Source: Pectinatus frisingensis
GTDB lineage: Bacteria > Bacillota > Negativicutes > Selenomonadales > Selenomonadaceae
NCBI RefSeq assembly: GCF_015732285.1
Contig: NZ_WIQU01000007.1
Coordinates: 3,332 to 67,331 of the forward strand
Length of the DNA: 64,000 nucleotides
Direction of reading: 5' to 3'
Shown: positions 1 through 8,571 of the stretch, piece after piece
Layout: every line of letters starts with the position of its first letter
Position numbering within the stretch: position 1 is the first letter of the stretch
Translations under genes and position numbers: made by a program
The notes under the pieces: model-generated
What the model saw: only the letters and a program-made list of their open reading frames with translations
Told to the model about the DNA's origin: nothing
Database searches by the model: none

Positions 1-22
1 TCGAATCCATCCCTGCCCACCA
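1..22 (+). tRNA. 3' end of a tRNA (cut by window edge)
   Basis: The first bases read as the end of a T-loop (TCGAAT), the 3' side of the T-stem, a 7-nt acceptor strand (CCTGCCC), discriminator A and an encoded CCA tail. A hairpin with a T-run follows. The anticodon lies outside the window, so the amino acid cannot be named. Confidence 0.75.
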
Positions 23-41
23 TTAATGTTGCAAAGCTGAA

Positions 42-74
42 GTGTAGGCGATATGCCGTACGCTTTATTTTTTT
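42..74 (+). terminator. Rho-independent terminator after the tRNA
   Basis: A hairpin (GTGTAGGC / GCCGTACGC, one bulged G, loop GATAT) is followed by TTTATTTTTTT. It would end the tRNA transcript before the bioY promoter. Confidence 0.6.
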
Positions 75-91
75 GTCAAAAAACGTATAAT

Positions 92-143
92 TTGTTAACT
101 GATGTATATAATAGGTTGACTATATTGGGCAATGTGTTATATT
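92..143 (+). promoter_or_regulatory. BirA-type biotin operator overlapping the bioY promoter
   Basis: TTGTTAAC at 92-99 is separated by 15 nt from GTTGACTA at 115-122. The known BirA box is TTGTTAAC, about 15 nt, then GTTAACAA, so the left half is exact and the right half matches 6 of 8. The right half overlaps a -35 (TTGACT, 116-121), with -10 TATATT at 138-143 after a 16-nt spacer. The arrangement predicts biotin repression of bioY and the gene behind it. Confidence 0.7.
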
Positions 144-192
144 AAAGTAGTAATAAGAACGGTATTGAATATTTATATAAAGGACTGATATT

Positions 193-717
193 ATGGCTTC
201 AACGCGCGGCTTGACTAAGATAGCTGTTTGTGTGGCAATTATTTGTGTATCGGCATATCTGTCTTTCCCTATTCCCTTTACGACTGTGCCTTTCACGTTT
301 TTAACCTTGGCAATGCTGCTGACAGCTTTTGTGCTGACACCGGCGCAGACATTTGTCGCTATGGTGGTTTATCTTTTACTGGGAGCGGTAGGATTGCCTG
401 TTTTTGCCGGTGGCAGCGGCGGTGCTGGTGTGCTGGTTTCACCGAGCGGCGGTTATCTTTGGGGATTTATAGCGGGATATCCGCTGTGCAGTCAGCTGAA
501 GGGGAAAAAACCGGTACTTTTTCGTTATTTCGCAGCCGGATTGGTCAGTATCCCGGTTTCGTATTTTTTCGGAGTACTGGGGCTGTGTCTGACAACTAAA
601 ATTTCTGTTATGCAGGCAGTAGTTGTCGGTGTACTGCCTTTTATAATAGGTGATGTAATTAAGGATCTGCTGGCAGCTTATATAGGTGTGCAGTTACGGA
701 GAATACTGCCCGACTGA
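193..717 (+). CDS. bioY: Biotin transporter substrate-binding component BioY
   Basis: BioY is the membrane S-component of the energy-coupling-factor biotin importer. The 174-residue protein has the usual family length and about six hydrophobic segments, with the typical PFTTVPFT motif near residue 28, a LLLGAVGLPVF stretch near residue 60 and a Gly-rich GGSGGAG turn at about 73-79. The ATG at 193 follows an AAAGGA ribosome site. No EcfA or EcfT gene is adjacent, so it would use a shared ECF module or act alone. The BirA-like operator upstream independently supports a role in biotin uptake. Confidence 0.92.
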   Translation: MASTRGLTKIAVCVAIICVSAYLSFPIPFTTVPFTFLTLAMLLTAFVLTPAQTFVAMVVYLLLGAVGLPVFAGGSGGAGVLVSPSGGYLWGFIAGYPLCSQLKGKKPVLFRYFAAGLVSIPVSYFFGVLGLCLTTKISVMQAVVVGVLPFIIGDVIKDLLAAYIGVQLRRILPD

Positions 718-728
718 AAGAGGAGCAT

Positions 729-2138
729 ATGAGAAATATTACGGTAAATGGTTCAGCGGATATGGCAGTCTTATTGGATAAACTTGACATGCTGGGCAGC
801 CATTCATTAGTAGTTTTCCGTGATAATAAACTGTTTGGCGAAGCTTACTGGTACCCTTATAATAAGAATCAAGGGCAAAGTGTTTATTCAATAAGCAAGA
901 GTTTTACTGCGGCAGCGATGATGTTTGCCATGCAGGAGGGAATTTTATCAGAAGATACAAGAGTATGCGACGTATTGAAAAATAAAATAGATTTTCTTCC
1001 GGGTGAGCGAATGCGTAAAGTAACTGTGCGTAATCTTTTATCTATGACCTTTGGATATGTTGAGCAGGGTATCCAGTCATTTTATCTTTGCAGTGATTGG
1101 ATAAGGGAGGCGTTACAGTTACAGCTGCAAAATGAACCGGGAACGAGTTTCTTTTATGACAATCGTTGTCCGTTTTTATGTTCAGCGATGTTAAAGGAAC
1201 TGACAGGCATGGATTTATTTGATTACCTTCGACCACGATTATTTGTGCCGCTGGGGATGAATAACGTCAGTTGGGAAAAAAATGCGCAGGGATATAATCC
1301 CGGGTCATATGGATTGAATATCAGAACAATGGATATTGCAAAATTTGGTCTGTTTTTGCTGAATAAAGGAATCTATGGTGGAAAGGAACTGCTGCAAAGA
1401 AAATATGTGGACAAATTGTCCGCTGTCCATATAGATACAACGGGATGTACCAATACTGATGATGCGTGCGGTTATGGATATTATTTTTGGAAGTGCAGCT
1501 ATAGACACGCTTTCAGGGCCGCAGGAATATTTGGGCAGTATTGTATTATTCTGCCGGATGAGAACATGGTCATTGCCATCACCGGTGGTACTGAGCAGGA
1601 AGCTGCACCGGCGGTGATGTCGGCCGTGTGGGATTTTGCCGGTTCTTTGCTGCCAGATAAGCACGGATCAGCAATAAGACCGCAGCCGGATAAGGTTTGG
1701 GAAATCAGCAGGCCGTATCATGGAGAACTTGAGGGCGTGATACCGGTAGATAAAAAAATTGTTTTTGATAATAATATGCTGGGTTTGCAATCAATGTCTA
1801 TTAAATGGACAGTGGGAGATAAAAGAATTTTTTTAGTTTTGAAAACAATAACTAAAAAGTTTTGTTTACGGGCGGGATGTGATCATTGGGAAAAAAATAT
1901 CACCGGTGAGAGCTTGGACTATGATTCCTGTACGACTATTTTTTATAATAATCCCTATGCTGCCTGTAATATCGCCGGAAATGAAATTAGTATAAGACTG
2001 GTTTATAATCAAAGTCCATTTATTGATACATTTTTATTAAAGTGCAGTGGAGATGAATTTATCTGTCATTATCTGCCGACACCGCAGTTTAGTGTCCGGT
2101 GCCATGAGGAGTATATTCATGGTCACACAGCAAAATAA
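729..2138 (+). CDS. Serine hydrolase, beta-lactamase class C-like family
   Basis: The protein has 469 residues. The N-terminal ~320 residues look like the penicillin-binding-protein/class C fold: SxxK (S54-I-S-K57) is the nucleophile motif, FYDN near residue 140 fits Y-x-N, and AAGIFGQ near 260 resembles the G-x-F-G-Q segment of esterase-like members. No signal peptide is visible, so it may be cytoplasmic. The C-terminal ~140 residues are a beta-rich tail I do not recognise. It starts 11 nt after bioY behind AGAGGAGC, so the two are probably cotranscribed. Peptidase or esterase activity is inferred; the substrate is unknown. Confidence 0.75.
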   Translation: MRNITVNGSADMAVLLDKLDMLGSHSLVVFRDNKLFGEAYWYPYNKNQGQSVYSISKSFTAAAMMFAMQEGILSEDTRVCDVLKNKIDFLPGERMRKVTVRNLLSMTFGYVEQGIQSFYLCSDWIREALQLQLQNEPGTSFFYDNRCPFLCSAMLKELTGMDLFDYLRPRLFVPLGMNNVSWEKNAQGYNPGSYGLNIRTMDIAKFGLFLLNKGIYGGKELLQRKYVDKLSAVHIDTTGCTNTDDACGYGYYFWKCSYRHAFRAAGIFGQYCIILPDENMVIAITGGTEQEAAPAVMSAVWDFAGSLLPDKHGSAIRPQPDKVWEISRPYHGELEGVIPVDKKIVFDNNMLGLQSMSIKWTVGDKRIFLVLKTITKKFCLRAGCDHWEKNITGESLDYDSCTTIFYNNPYAACNIAGNEISIRLVYNQSPFIDTFLLKCSGDEFICHYLPTPQFSVRCHEEYIHGHTAK

Positions 2139-2262
2139 AAAGGCTGCCGCACGGCATTTATTTCATAAACGGGCAAAACACCTGTTTTTCGTCTTTTTAA
2201 GACGGTAAAGGGAGTGTGATTGCATATTATGAAGGAAAATGGTCACGTGCGGCAGTTTTTTT
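2139..2262 (+). repeat. Dispersed inverted-repeat element, copy 1 (+)
   Basis: The ends are AAAGGCTGCCGCACG and CGTGCGGCAGTTTTTTT, with inner CATTTATTTCATAAA against TTATGAAGGAAAATG and a central hairpin CGTCTTTTTAAGACG. It lies between the convergent serine hydrolase and mop genes and ends in a T-run, so it could also terminate transcription. Its stem uses CC/GG pairs where copy 2 uses TC/GA, a covarying difference. Confidence 0.8.
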
Positions 2263-2271
2263 GTGCAATCA

Positions 2272-2481
2272 TTAATCAACAGCTATCATTACGGAGCTGG
2301 CTTTTATGACGGCGTATGCCGGTCTGCCTACTTCCAGGCCCAGTTCCTGGACTGATTGCTTGGTGATGGTGGCGGAAATAATGTCACCACTGGACAATTT
2401 GATTTTGACAATGTCATTTACACTGCCGGTATCGATTGAGTATATAGTGCCTTTCAATTGATTTCTGGCGCTTAATTTCAT
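2272..2481 (-). CDS. Molybdopterin/molybdate-binding Mop-domain protein
   Basis: This 69-residue protein is essentially one Mop (TOBE-like) domain, starting MKLSARNQLKG and continuing with a hydrophobic beta pattern to VMIAVD. Such molbindins bind molybdate or tungstate oxyanions in oligomers and act in storage or sensing. The ATG at 2481 follows GAGGTGAT at proper spacing; a GTG three codons earlier lies inside that ribosome site and is rejected. It is the last gene of modABC, beginning 10 nt after modC. ModC here seems short of a complete C-terminal molbindin pair, so this free domain could work with the transporter (inference). Confidence 0.88.
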   Translation of the reverse strand: MKLSARNQLKGTIYSIDTGSVNDIVKIKLSSGDIISATITKQSVQELGLEVGRPAYAVIKASSVMIAVD

Positions 2482-2491
2482 AGATATCACC

Positions 2492-3544
2492 TCATTTCTT
2501 CAGTAAAATAATTTTTTCTTCAGGTATTGATAAAAAAATAGCTTTCTTTGATAAATTCAACCAGCTGTTTTTGGAAAGTTCCCAGCGCATGGTTTTGGCA
2601 GAGGTGTCTGCTTCAGCAGACCGTATCATGATAACGAAAGAGAAGGTATCTTCGATTACACGATCTATCTGGCAGGGAAAACAATTAGCGGCATCCGGTT
2701 CATTTTCAATCTTAAAAAAATGAGCCCTGAAGCCTATATAGGTTAAATTGTCCGGTATTTCCCTCCGACAGGTAAGAGTCAGCTGCCAATCAGACGCATA
2801 TAGGTGATGCGCATCTATTTTTTTGGCATGGGATATATTTTTGCAGCCGGTAAGAATAGTAGCGGCTGCTGTCCGGGGGTCATTGAATAGTTCGTATTTA
2901 TCACTTATTACCTCAATGTTTCCTTGATCCATCACGGCTATGCGGCTGCATAAACGGTATACTTCATCCCGGTTATGAGATACGAAAAGTGTTGTTTTTT
3001 TGTATCGTTCGAGTAGTTCGCTCAGTTCCAGCTCAAGCTGCCATTTCAGATAGCTGTCGAGTGCTGAAAAAGGTTCATCCAGCATAAGCAGCTCTGCCCG
3101 TGCGGCTAGTATCCGCGCAAAAGCTGTCCTTTGCTGCTGCCCGCCGGATAGACTGGCCGGATAATTATTTTCCAGACCTTGGAGATGAAATCTTTTGATA
3201 TTTTTTTCTACAATTTTATTCTTTTCAGCTTTATTGCCGTCTGCGGCAAAGAGAATATTTTCCCGGACAGTCATATTGGGAAATAGAGCGTAATTTTGGA
3301 ATAAATAGCCGATGTGCCTTTTCTGCGGTAATAAATTTATGGATTTTTTACTGTCGAAGAGGACTTTTTTATTGAATTCGATATGACCGTTGTCAGGAGT
3401 TTCTATGCCGGCAATACATTTTAATGTCATGCTTTTACCGCAGCCGGAGGCTCCTAACATTGCAAAAATCTCATCTTCCACATTAAAGTCAACATTAAGT
3501 GTAAAATTGTTGAGCTTTTTGGTGATGTTTACTATCAGTGACAT
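2492..3544 (-). CDS. modC: Molybdate ABC transporter ATP-binding protein ModC
   Basis: This 350-residue ABC ATPase powers molybdate import. Visible motifs are Walker A GASGCGKS (about 31-38), Q-loop LFQNYALF, signature LSGGQQQR (about 133-140), Walker B LLMLDEP and a switch His in FVSHNRDE. The C-terminal ~120 residues are the regulatory extension typical of ModC/CysA-type ATPases but are not strongly Mop-like. The start ATG follows GGGGGCTGAAT, 2 nt after the modB stop. It is third in modA-modB-modC-mop and should act at the inner membrane face with ModB. Confidence 0.92.
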   Translation of the reverse strand: MSLIVNITKKLNNFTLNVDFNVEDEIFAMLGASGCGKSMTLKCIAGIETPDNGHIEFNKKVLFDSKKSINLLPQKRHIGYLFQNYALFPNMTVRENILFAADGNKAEKNKIVEKNIKRFHLQGLENNYPASLSGGQQQRTAFARILAARAELLMLDEPFSALDSYLKWQLELELSELLERYKKTTLFVSHNRDEVYRLCSRIAVMDQGNIEVISDKYELFNDPRTAAATILTGCKNISHAKKIDAHHLYASDWQLTLTCRREIPDNLTYIGFRAHFFKIENEPDAANCFPCQIDRVIEDTFSFVIMIRSAEADTSAKTMRWELSKNSWLNLSKKAIFLSIPEEKIILLKK

Positions 3545-3546
3545 AT

Positions 3547-4236
3547 TCAGCCCCCATTTCCGGCGGGAACTTTCATTTTGCTGTCTTCATTGTATTTCAG
3601 CCAGAAATTCATCAGTACGATAACAATGAATGAAAAGCTTATGATAATGCCTACCCAAAAAACGGCAGCGGTATTATCACCTGCTTGGACAGCCGAATAA
3701 ATGGCAGTGGAAATTGTTTGTGTGACTTTGGGAATGTTGCCTGCCACCATTATAGTTGCACCGAATTCTCCCAATGCGCGGGTAAATGTCAGTATAACAC
3801 CGGCAATTAGACCGTGACGGGTATTGGGAAGCATAATGTGCCAGAATATTTTCCATTCACTTATACCGAGAGTCTGGGCAGCATAGATTATATTTTTATC
3901 GATTTGTTCAAAAGCACCGCGGGTAGTCCTGTACATCAGAGGAAATGATACGACCACGGCTGCCAGAACAGTCGCTTCCCATGAAAAAACCAGCGAATAT
4001 CCCATTTTTAACAGCAGCTGTCCGATTATGCTGTTTTTACCGAAGGCAATCAGCAGTAAAAAACCGACGACTGTGGGGGGAAGTACCAGCGGCAGTGTCA
4101 ATATGGCATCAAGTATGCCTTTAAAGCGCTTTATCTTAACAATTATATAGGCGGCATATATTCCGGTAAAAAAGGCTATTATAGTGGCAATACAAGAGGT
4201 TTTAACCGATATGAAAAGCGGGTAGTAATCTATCAT
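3547..4236 (-). CDS. modB: Molybdate ABC transporter permease ModB
   Basis: This 229-residue inner-membrane permease has about five to six hydrophobic segments and the cytoplasmic EAA-type loop near residues 125-160 (AAQTLGISEWKIFWHIMLPNT) that couples to the ATPase. LPLVLPPTVVGF near residue 47 is characteristic of ModB/CysT permeases. Its ATG overlaps the modA stop by 4 bp (ATGA), which implies translational coupling. It forms the channel between ModA and ModC. Confidence 0.92.
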   Translation of the reverse strand: MIDYYPLFISVKTSCIATIIAFFTGIYAAYIIVKIKRFKGILDAILTLPLVLPPTVVGFLLLIAFGKNSIIGQLLLKMGYSLVFSWEATVLAAVVVSFPLMYRTTRGAFEQIDKNIIYAAQTLGISEWKIFWHIMLPNTRHGLIAGVILTFTRALGEFGATIMVAGNIPKVTQTISTAIYSAVQAGDNTAAVFWVGIIISFSFIVIVLMNFWLKYNEDSKMKVPAGNGG

Positions 4237-5048
4237 TTCTTTGCGGGAGTGAAACCGTATTTTTCAAATATTGCACTGGCCGCCGGTGTTTGCAGAAAAT
4301 CGACAAAGGATTTGGCTGCATCGATATTTTGGGATGATTTTAAGATGGCAACGGGATATATTATAGGTTTATTTGAATCTTCAGGGGCTTCGGCGATAAT
4401 CTTGATTTTATCTGATATGGCGGCATCTGTTTTGTAGACCAGGCCGCAGTCGGCATCACCATTTTCAACCCAGGCTAAAACAGCACGTACATCATTGGCA
4501 TAAACTGTTTTGGGGGTGACGGCATCACTATAACCAAGATTCTTGAATATTTGTTCGGCATATTGACCGGCCGGTACGCTTTTGGGGTCGCCTATGGCTA
4601 TTTTATGCACTTTATCAGTAGTGATGTCAGAAAAATCTTTTAGATCGGCGCTGTTGTCCTTTGGTGCGACAAGTACGATTTTATTTATGAGCAGATCCTG
4701 GCGGGTATTGTCGGCAAGCAGACCCTTATCGGTCAAGGCGTTCATTTGTTTTTGTGCCGCTGAAATAAATATATCGGCAGGAGCACCCTGCTCTATCTGG
4801 TTTTGCAATGAACCGCTGGCACCTAAGTTGAATGTCAGGTCGACATTGGGATGGTCTTTTTTGTACTCATCGGCCAGGGCATTCATTACATCTTTGAGGC
4901 TGGCCGCTGCTGAGATGATTATTTTTTGTCGGGCAGTATCAGATGAAGATGATGTCTGGTTAATATTTTGCTGCTGTCCGCACCCTGCTGCCGTTAATAT
5001 GCTGACTATCAAAGTGGCAGCAAACATAAGACTTTTTCCAATTTTCAT
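4233..5048 (-). CDS. modA: Molybdate-binding lipoprotein ModA
   Basis: This 271-residue protein has a lipoprotein signal peptide ending in the lipobox LTAAGC, so it is tethered at the membrane. The mature part shows the ModA pattern: ISAAASLKDVMNAL, FNLGASGSLQNQIEQGAPADIFISA and later VWVENGDADCGLVY-type sequence. It is the first gene of the modABC-mop operon and is read from the promoter at 5120-5148. It could bind tungstate as well as molybdate; sequence alone cannot separate these. Confidence 0.93.
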   Translation of the reverse strand: MKIGKSLMFAATLIVSILTAAGCGQQQNINQTSSSSDTARQKIIISAAASLKDVMNALADEYKKDHPNVDLTFNLGASGSLQNQIEQGAPADIFISAAQKQMNALTDKGLLADNTRQDLLINKIVLVAPKDNSADLKDFSDITTDKVHKIAIGDPKSVPAGQYAEQIFKNLGYSDAVTPKTVYANDVRAVLAWVENGDADCGLVYKTDAAISDKIKIIAEAPEDSNKPIIYPVAILKSSQNIDAAKSFVDFLQTPAASAIFEKYGFTPAKK

Positions 5049-5119
5049 AGTAATAACCTCTTATCATAAATGAAATAATTGCCAGCCATATGTATAACCA
5101 CAGCTGATAAATATGTTTT

Positions 5120-5148
5120 ATAGTATATTGAATGGATGGTTCTGTCAA
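5120..5148 (-). promoter_or_regulatory. Sigma-70 promoter of modABC-mop
   Basis: On the minus strand TTGACA (5148-5143) is followed after 17 nt by TACTAT (5125-5120), an almost ideal housekeeping promoter about 70 nt upstream of modA. I see no clear ModE palindrome here. Confidence 0.7.
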
Positions 5149-5309
5149 ACAGTACTTAATTAACAAAAATATAAAATGACATAAATATAATATTGTAATT
5201 ATGTAAATGACATATACAATTGCAATATCAGCGGCCAGTTTTTTTCATTTATTTAAGAATTGGAAGGGAAATCAATGTTATTTACATTTTTCAGTTGGCA
5301 GATAAAAAG

Positions 5310-5441
5310 AAGGCTGTCACACGAACAGCATTGTCCTCATAAAGATGCAAAATATTACCGTTTATTAAAACCCTTTTAAAGGTGACAGAAAACGGAATAT
5401 TACATTGTTTATGAATAAAAATGTTTACGTGTGACAGCCTT
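5310..5441 (+). repeat. Dispersed inverted-repeat element, copy 2 (+)
   Basis: The ends are exact inverted repeats, AAGGCTGTCACACG and CGTGTGACAGCCTT. Inside are CATTGTCCTCATAAAGATG and TTTATGAATAAAAATG and a central hairpin ACCCTTTTAAAGGT. It lies between modA's upstream region and the 3' end of the chemotaxis receptor gene. Confidence 0.85.
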
Positions 5442-5471
5442 AAAGCTGATATATAAATTAAATCTTAAAAA

Positions 5472-7160
5472 TTACATAATGAATTTTTTGGTTTCATTGA
5501 GCAGCTTGTCAGACATTTGCTGCAGATTTTGACATGATGCAGATATTTCTTCTAAAGATGCTGTTTGTTCTTCTGTGGCAGCAGATGTATTTTCCATTTC
5601 TCCGGCCACCACTTTGGTTTCTTTGTCGACATTCTGCATTTTTTCAAGAATATTTTCACCATTTTTGGCAACTTCCACCATGGTTTCTGACATTTCACGT
5701 ACCTGCATTGCCACTGAAGCGGTTGTCTGCATTATATTGGAAAAAGCTTCACCGGATTTGTTGACTGATTCTATTCCTTGCTGCACTTCACCAGTTCCTG
5801 TGGATATGGCATCCACTGCTTCCTGGGTTTCTTTTTGGATGCGGCTTATTAATTCGGCTATCTGTTGAGCTGCATCTTGTGACTGTTCAGCAAGTTTACG
5901 TACTTCTTCAGCAACAACAGCAAATCCCTTGCCCTGTTCACCAGCACGTGCTGCCTCAATAGCAGCATTCAAGGCCAGGAGGTTTGTCTGTCCGGCGATA
6001 CCGGATATCGTGTCGACAATTTGACCGATTTCTTTTGATCTTTGTCCCAAAGCGGATATAACTGCAGAAGAATTTTTGGTCGTTTTTTCGATGACTTTCA
6101 TTTGTTCTATCGTTGAGAACATTATCTGAGTACCTTCGTTAGCGATATTGAGTGTTTTTTCCGCATCATCGGCAGCTGTCTTGGCGTCTTGGGACACTGC
6201 TTTCATATAATTTGTCATACTGGCTGTATCTTTAGTGGCTTTACTGATGCCTTTGGATTGTTTATCGGCTGATTGGGCGACTACGGTTACGGACTGGGCA
6301 ATATTCTGGATGGCATTGGCTGATTGATCAGCACCCGTTGCCACCTGTGAAACAGTGTTGACAACATTTCCCGTGGTAGTCTGGATGGTCTTGATCAAGG
6401 TTTTTATGTCAGCTATGGTTTTATTATAGACAGTAGCCATTTCACCGAATTCGTCACTGCCGTTGAAATCAATCTGCTGTTTCAAATCACCATCAGATAC
6501 TTTTTGGCACACGCTTAAAAAGGAATTGATGAATTTGCTCATGTATTTTGTTACCAGTGTAGCGATGACCATTGCCAATATCAAGACAATGAATAATCCG
6601 ACAGCAGTCATGATCTTACTCTTACCATATTCGCTTTGTCCGTCGGCTACGGTCTTTTCTGTAGCAGTATTTGCTTCTTTAATATAGTTGGCTATACTGT
6701 CGTTGAGTTGATTGCGAATTTCTCTTGTTTTTGCGGTTTGGGTGCCTACTTCGTCAGATTCCAATGTTTGTCCGGCTCTAAACATTTTTATGCGGTCATT
6801 GGATAACTTTTTATAATCCTGCCAAAGCGACATTATCTGTTCTATCTGGTCTTTATGTTCGGAGAGTGGATCATCATGCAGTTTATTTAGGTTGTCATCT
6901 ATTATTTGTTCGGTGCTTTGCATTTGGCTTATGCCTTCATTAGAAGCAGGCCGCAGCATGACATTGCGCTGCGCAGCTATGTATGCATTGAGTTCTTTGT
7001 CGATGTTAGCCACTATGTTTAATTGCGGGATCCTCTGATTACCGAGTTCGGTCAGGTGGGCATCCACCTTAGCTAATGAATACAGTGAGAATAGTCCGAT
7101 AATTCCAGTCAGAACTATTACTACTGCATATGAAGCGTACATTCTGGTTTTTAAGTTCAT
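5472..7160 (-). CDS. Methyl-accepting chemotaxis protein
   Basis: This 562-residue transmembrane chemoreceptor has TM1 at about residues 8-28, a periplasmic four-helix-bundle sensor of about 150 residues ([16 protein letters not shown] onward), TM2 at about 183-205, a HAMP domain, and a long coiled-coil signalling domain. The conserved hairpin tip is present ([20 protein letters not shown], then [18 protein letters not shown]). No che genes are nearby, so it is an orphan receptor that would feed a chemotaxis array encoded elsewhere. Its ligand is unknown. It is monocistronic, with a dispersed repeat just beyond its stop. Confidence 0.95.
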   Translation of the reverse strand: MNLKTRMYASYAVVIVLTGIIGLFSLYSLAKVDAHLTELGNQRIPQLNIVANIDKELNAYIAAQRNVMLRPASNEGISQMQSTEQIIDDNLNKLHDDPLSEHKDQIEQIMSLWQDYKKLSNDRIKMFRAGQTLESDEVGTQTAKTREIRNQLNDSIANYIKEANTATEKTVADGQSEYGKSKIMTAVGLFIVLILAMVIATLVTKYMSKFINSFLSVCQKVSDGDLKQQIDFNGSDEFGEMATVYNKTIADIKTLIKTIQTTTGNVVNTVSQVATGADQSANAIQNIAQSVTVVAQSADKQSKGISKATKDTASMTNYMKAVSQDAKTAADDAEKTLNIANEGTQIMFSTIEQMKVIEKTTKNSSAVISALGQRSKEIGQIVDTISGIAGQTNLLALNAAIEAARAGEQGKGFAVVAEEVRKLAEQSQDAAQQIAELISRIQKETQEAVDAISTGTGEVQQGIESVNKSGEAFSNIMQTTASVAMQVREMSETMVEVAKNGENILEKMQNVDKETKVVAGEMENTSAATEEQTASLEEISASCQNLQQMSDKLLNETKKFIM

Positions 7161-7302
7161 TGCGTTGACATCCTTTACTTATAAATTATTCTAATTAGAA
7201 ATATATCTAAATTATCAGTGATATAACACGAAAATATATTTAAAGAAAATTGTTAATATTGTCGTTAAAATTAAGTCAGAGAAAATAAGTTATATAAAGG
7301 CA

Positions 7303-7327
7303 GTTCACCGGTATTAAACCGATGAAC
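7303..7327 (-). terminator. Hairpin after wecB, possible terminator
   Basis: GTTCACCGG and CCGATGAAC pair around a 7-nt loop, 8 nt beyond the wecB stop. The T-run is weak on the minus strand, so termination is only probable. Confidence 0.45.
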
Positions 7328-7334
7328 TTTAAAT

Positions 7335-8492
7335 TTATGCCTTGGAAAGAAATGACTCAGGTCGATCTTTAGTGAAACCATAATGATACAATATAGCTTG
7401 AACTATGCGCTGAGCGGCTTTACCGTCACCGTATGGATTACAGGCATTGGACATACGGATATATTCATCTTTATTTTCCAGCAGAGATTTGACTTCATTA
7501 TATACACGGGAACGCTCCGTGCCGATAAGTTTTACTGTGCCGGCTTTTATCGCTTCGGGACGTTCGGTAGTATCGCGTAGCACCAGTACCGGTTTGCCTA
7601 GTGAAGGAGCTTCTTCCTGTATGCCGCCGGAATCTGTTAATATTAAGTAGGATCTATGCATCAGATTAGCAAACGGTTCGTAATCCAGTGGATCTATTAA
7701 ATGCACTCTGTTTAAACCGCCTAATTCTTCGTTGACAACTTTGCGTACCAGTGGATTTTTATGAACGGGGAATACCATTTCTATATCCGGGTATTCCGTA
7801 ACGAGTTGTTTCATGGCTTTATAAACATGGCGCATCGGTTCACCTAAATTTTCCCGGCGATGAGTTGTCACTAGAATAATACGTTTATTATAATCAATGT
7901 CTTGCAATAGTTTATCAGTAAAAGCATAATTGCTGCCAACAGTTTTATGTAATGCGTCAATTACAGTATTACCGGTAATGAAAATGTTTTTTGCGGAGAC
8001 ATTTTCACGCAGCAGATTTTCATAAGATACCTGTGTGGGGGCAAAATGCAGATCTGTCAATGCTCCGGTAAGCTTCCTGTTCATTTCTTCGGGAAACGGA
8101 GAATATTTGTTACCGGTCCGTAATCCGGCTTCAACATGACCTACGGATATTTCGTGGTAATAGGCTGTCAGTGCTCCGGCAAAAGTAGTGGTTGTATCAC
8201 CGTGGACAAGCACTATATCGGGACTTTCCCTGGTAAAGACCTTGTCCAGTCCCCGCATGGCCTTGTCGGTTATATCGAATAGGGTCTGATCGGCAGCCAT
8301 AATGTTGAGGTCATAATCCGGCGTTATCGAGAACAAGTGTAATACTTGATCGAGCATGTCACGGTGTTGGGCCGTGACAGTAATAATTGGTTCTATTTCC
8401 GAATGTTTCGCTAGTTCCAATACAACCGGGGCCATTTTTATTGCCTCCGGTCTTGTACCAAAAACCGTCATTACTTTGATTTTGTTTTTCAT
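7335..8492 (-). CDS. wecB: UDP-N-acetylglucosamine 2-epimerase (non-hydrolysing)
   Basis: This enzyme interconverts UDP-GlcNAc and UDP-ManNAc for surface polysaccharide synthesis. The 385-residue protein has the family markers VFGTRPEAIKMAPV at the N-terminus, VTAQHRDMLD, VHGDTTTTF, HVEAGLRTG, TTHRRENLG and LTDSGGIQEEAPSLGKPVLVLRDTTERPE (in two stretches). The ATG at 8492 follows AGGAGGG; an upstream in-frame ATG at 8531 lacks a ribosome site. It lies downstream of wecA, as mnaA and tagO are associated in other Firmicutes. mnaA is an equally valid name. Confidence 0.93.
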   Translation of the reverse strand: MKNKIKVMTVFGTRPEAIKMAPVVLELAKHSEIEPIITVTAQHRDMLDQVLHLFSITPDYDLNIMAADQTLFDITDKAMRGLDKVFTRESPDIVLVHGDTTTTFAGALTAYYHEISVGHVEAGLRTGNKYSPFPEEMNRKLTGALTDLHFAPTQVSYENLLRENVSAKNIFITGNTVIDALHKTVGSNYAFTDKLLQDIDYNKRIILVTTHRRENLGEPMRHVYKAMKQLVTEYPDIEMVFPVHKNPLVRKVVNEELGGLNRVHLIDPLDYEPFANLMHRSYLILTDSGGIQEEAPSLGKPVLVLRDTTERPEAIKAGTVKLIGTERSRVYNEVKSLLENKDEYIRMSNACNPYGDGKAAQRIVQAILYHYGFTKDRPESFLSKA

Positions 8493-8571
8493 AAAGGTTC
8501 CCTCCTGTCGGTAAACAACCGGAGAATGCATTCATTACTAATCCGGCACGGAAATATTTTATTGAATATTA

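Noticed and set aside
116-143. Similarity of the bioY promoter (TTGACTATAT) to the island motif
   Set aside because: The match covers only the -35 and four bases, and is better explained by the right half of the BirA box.
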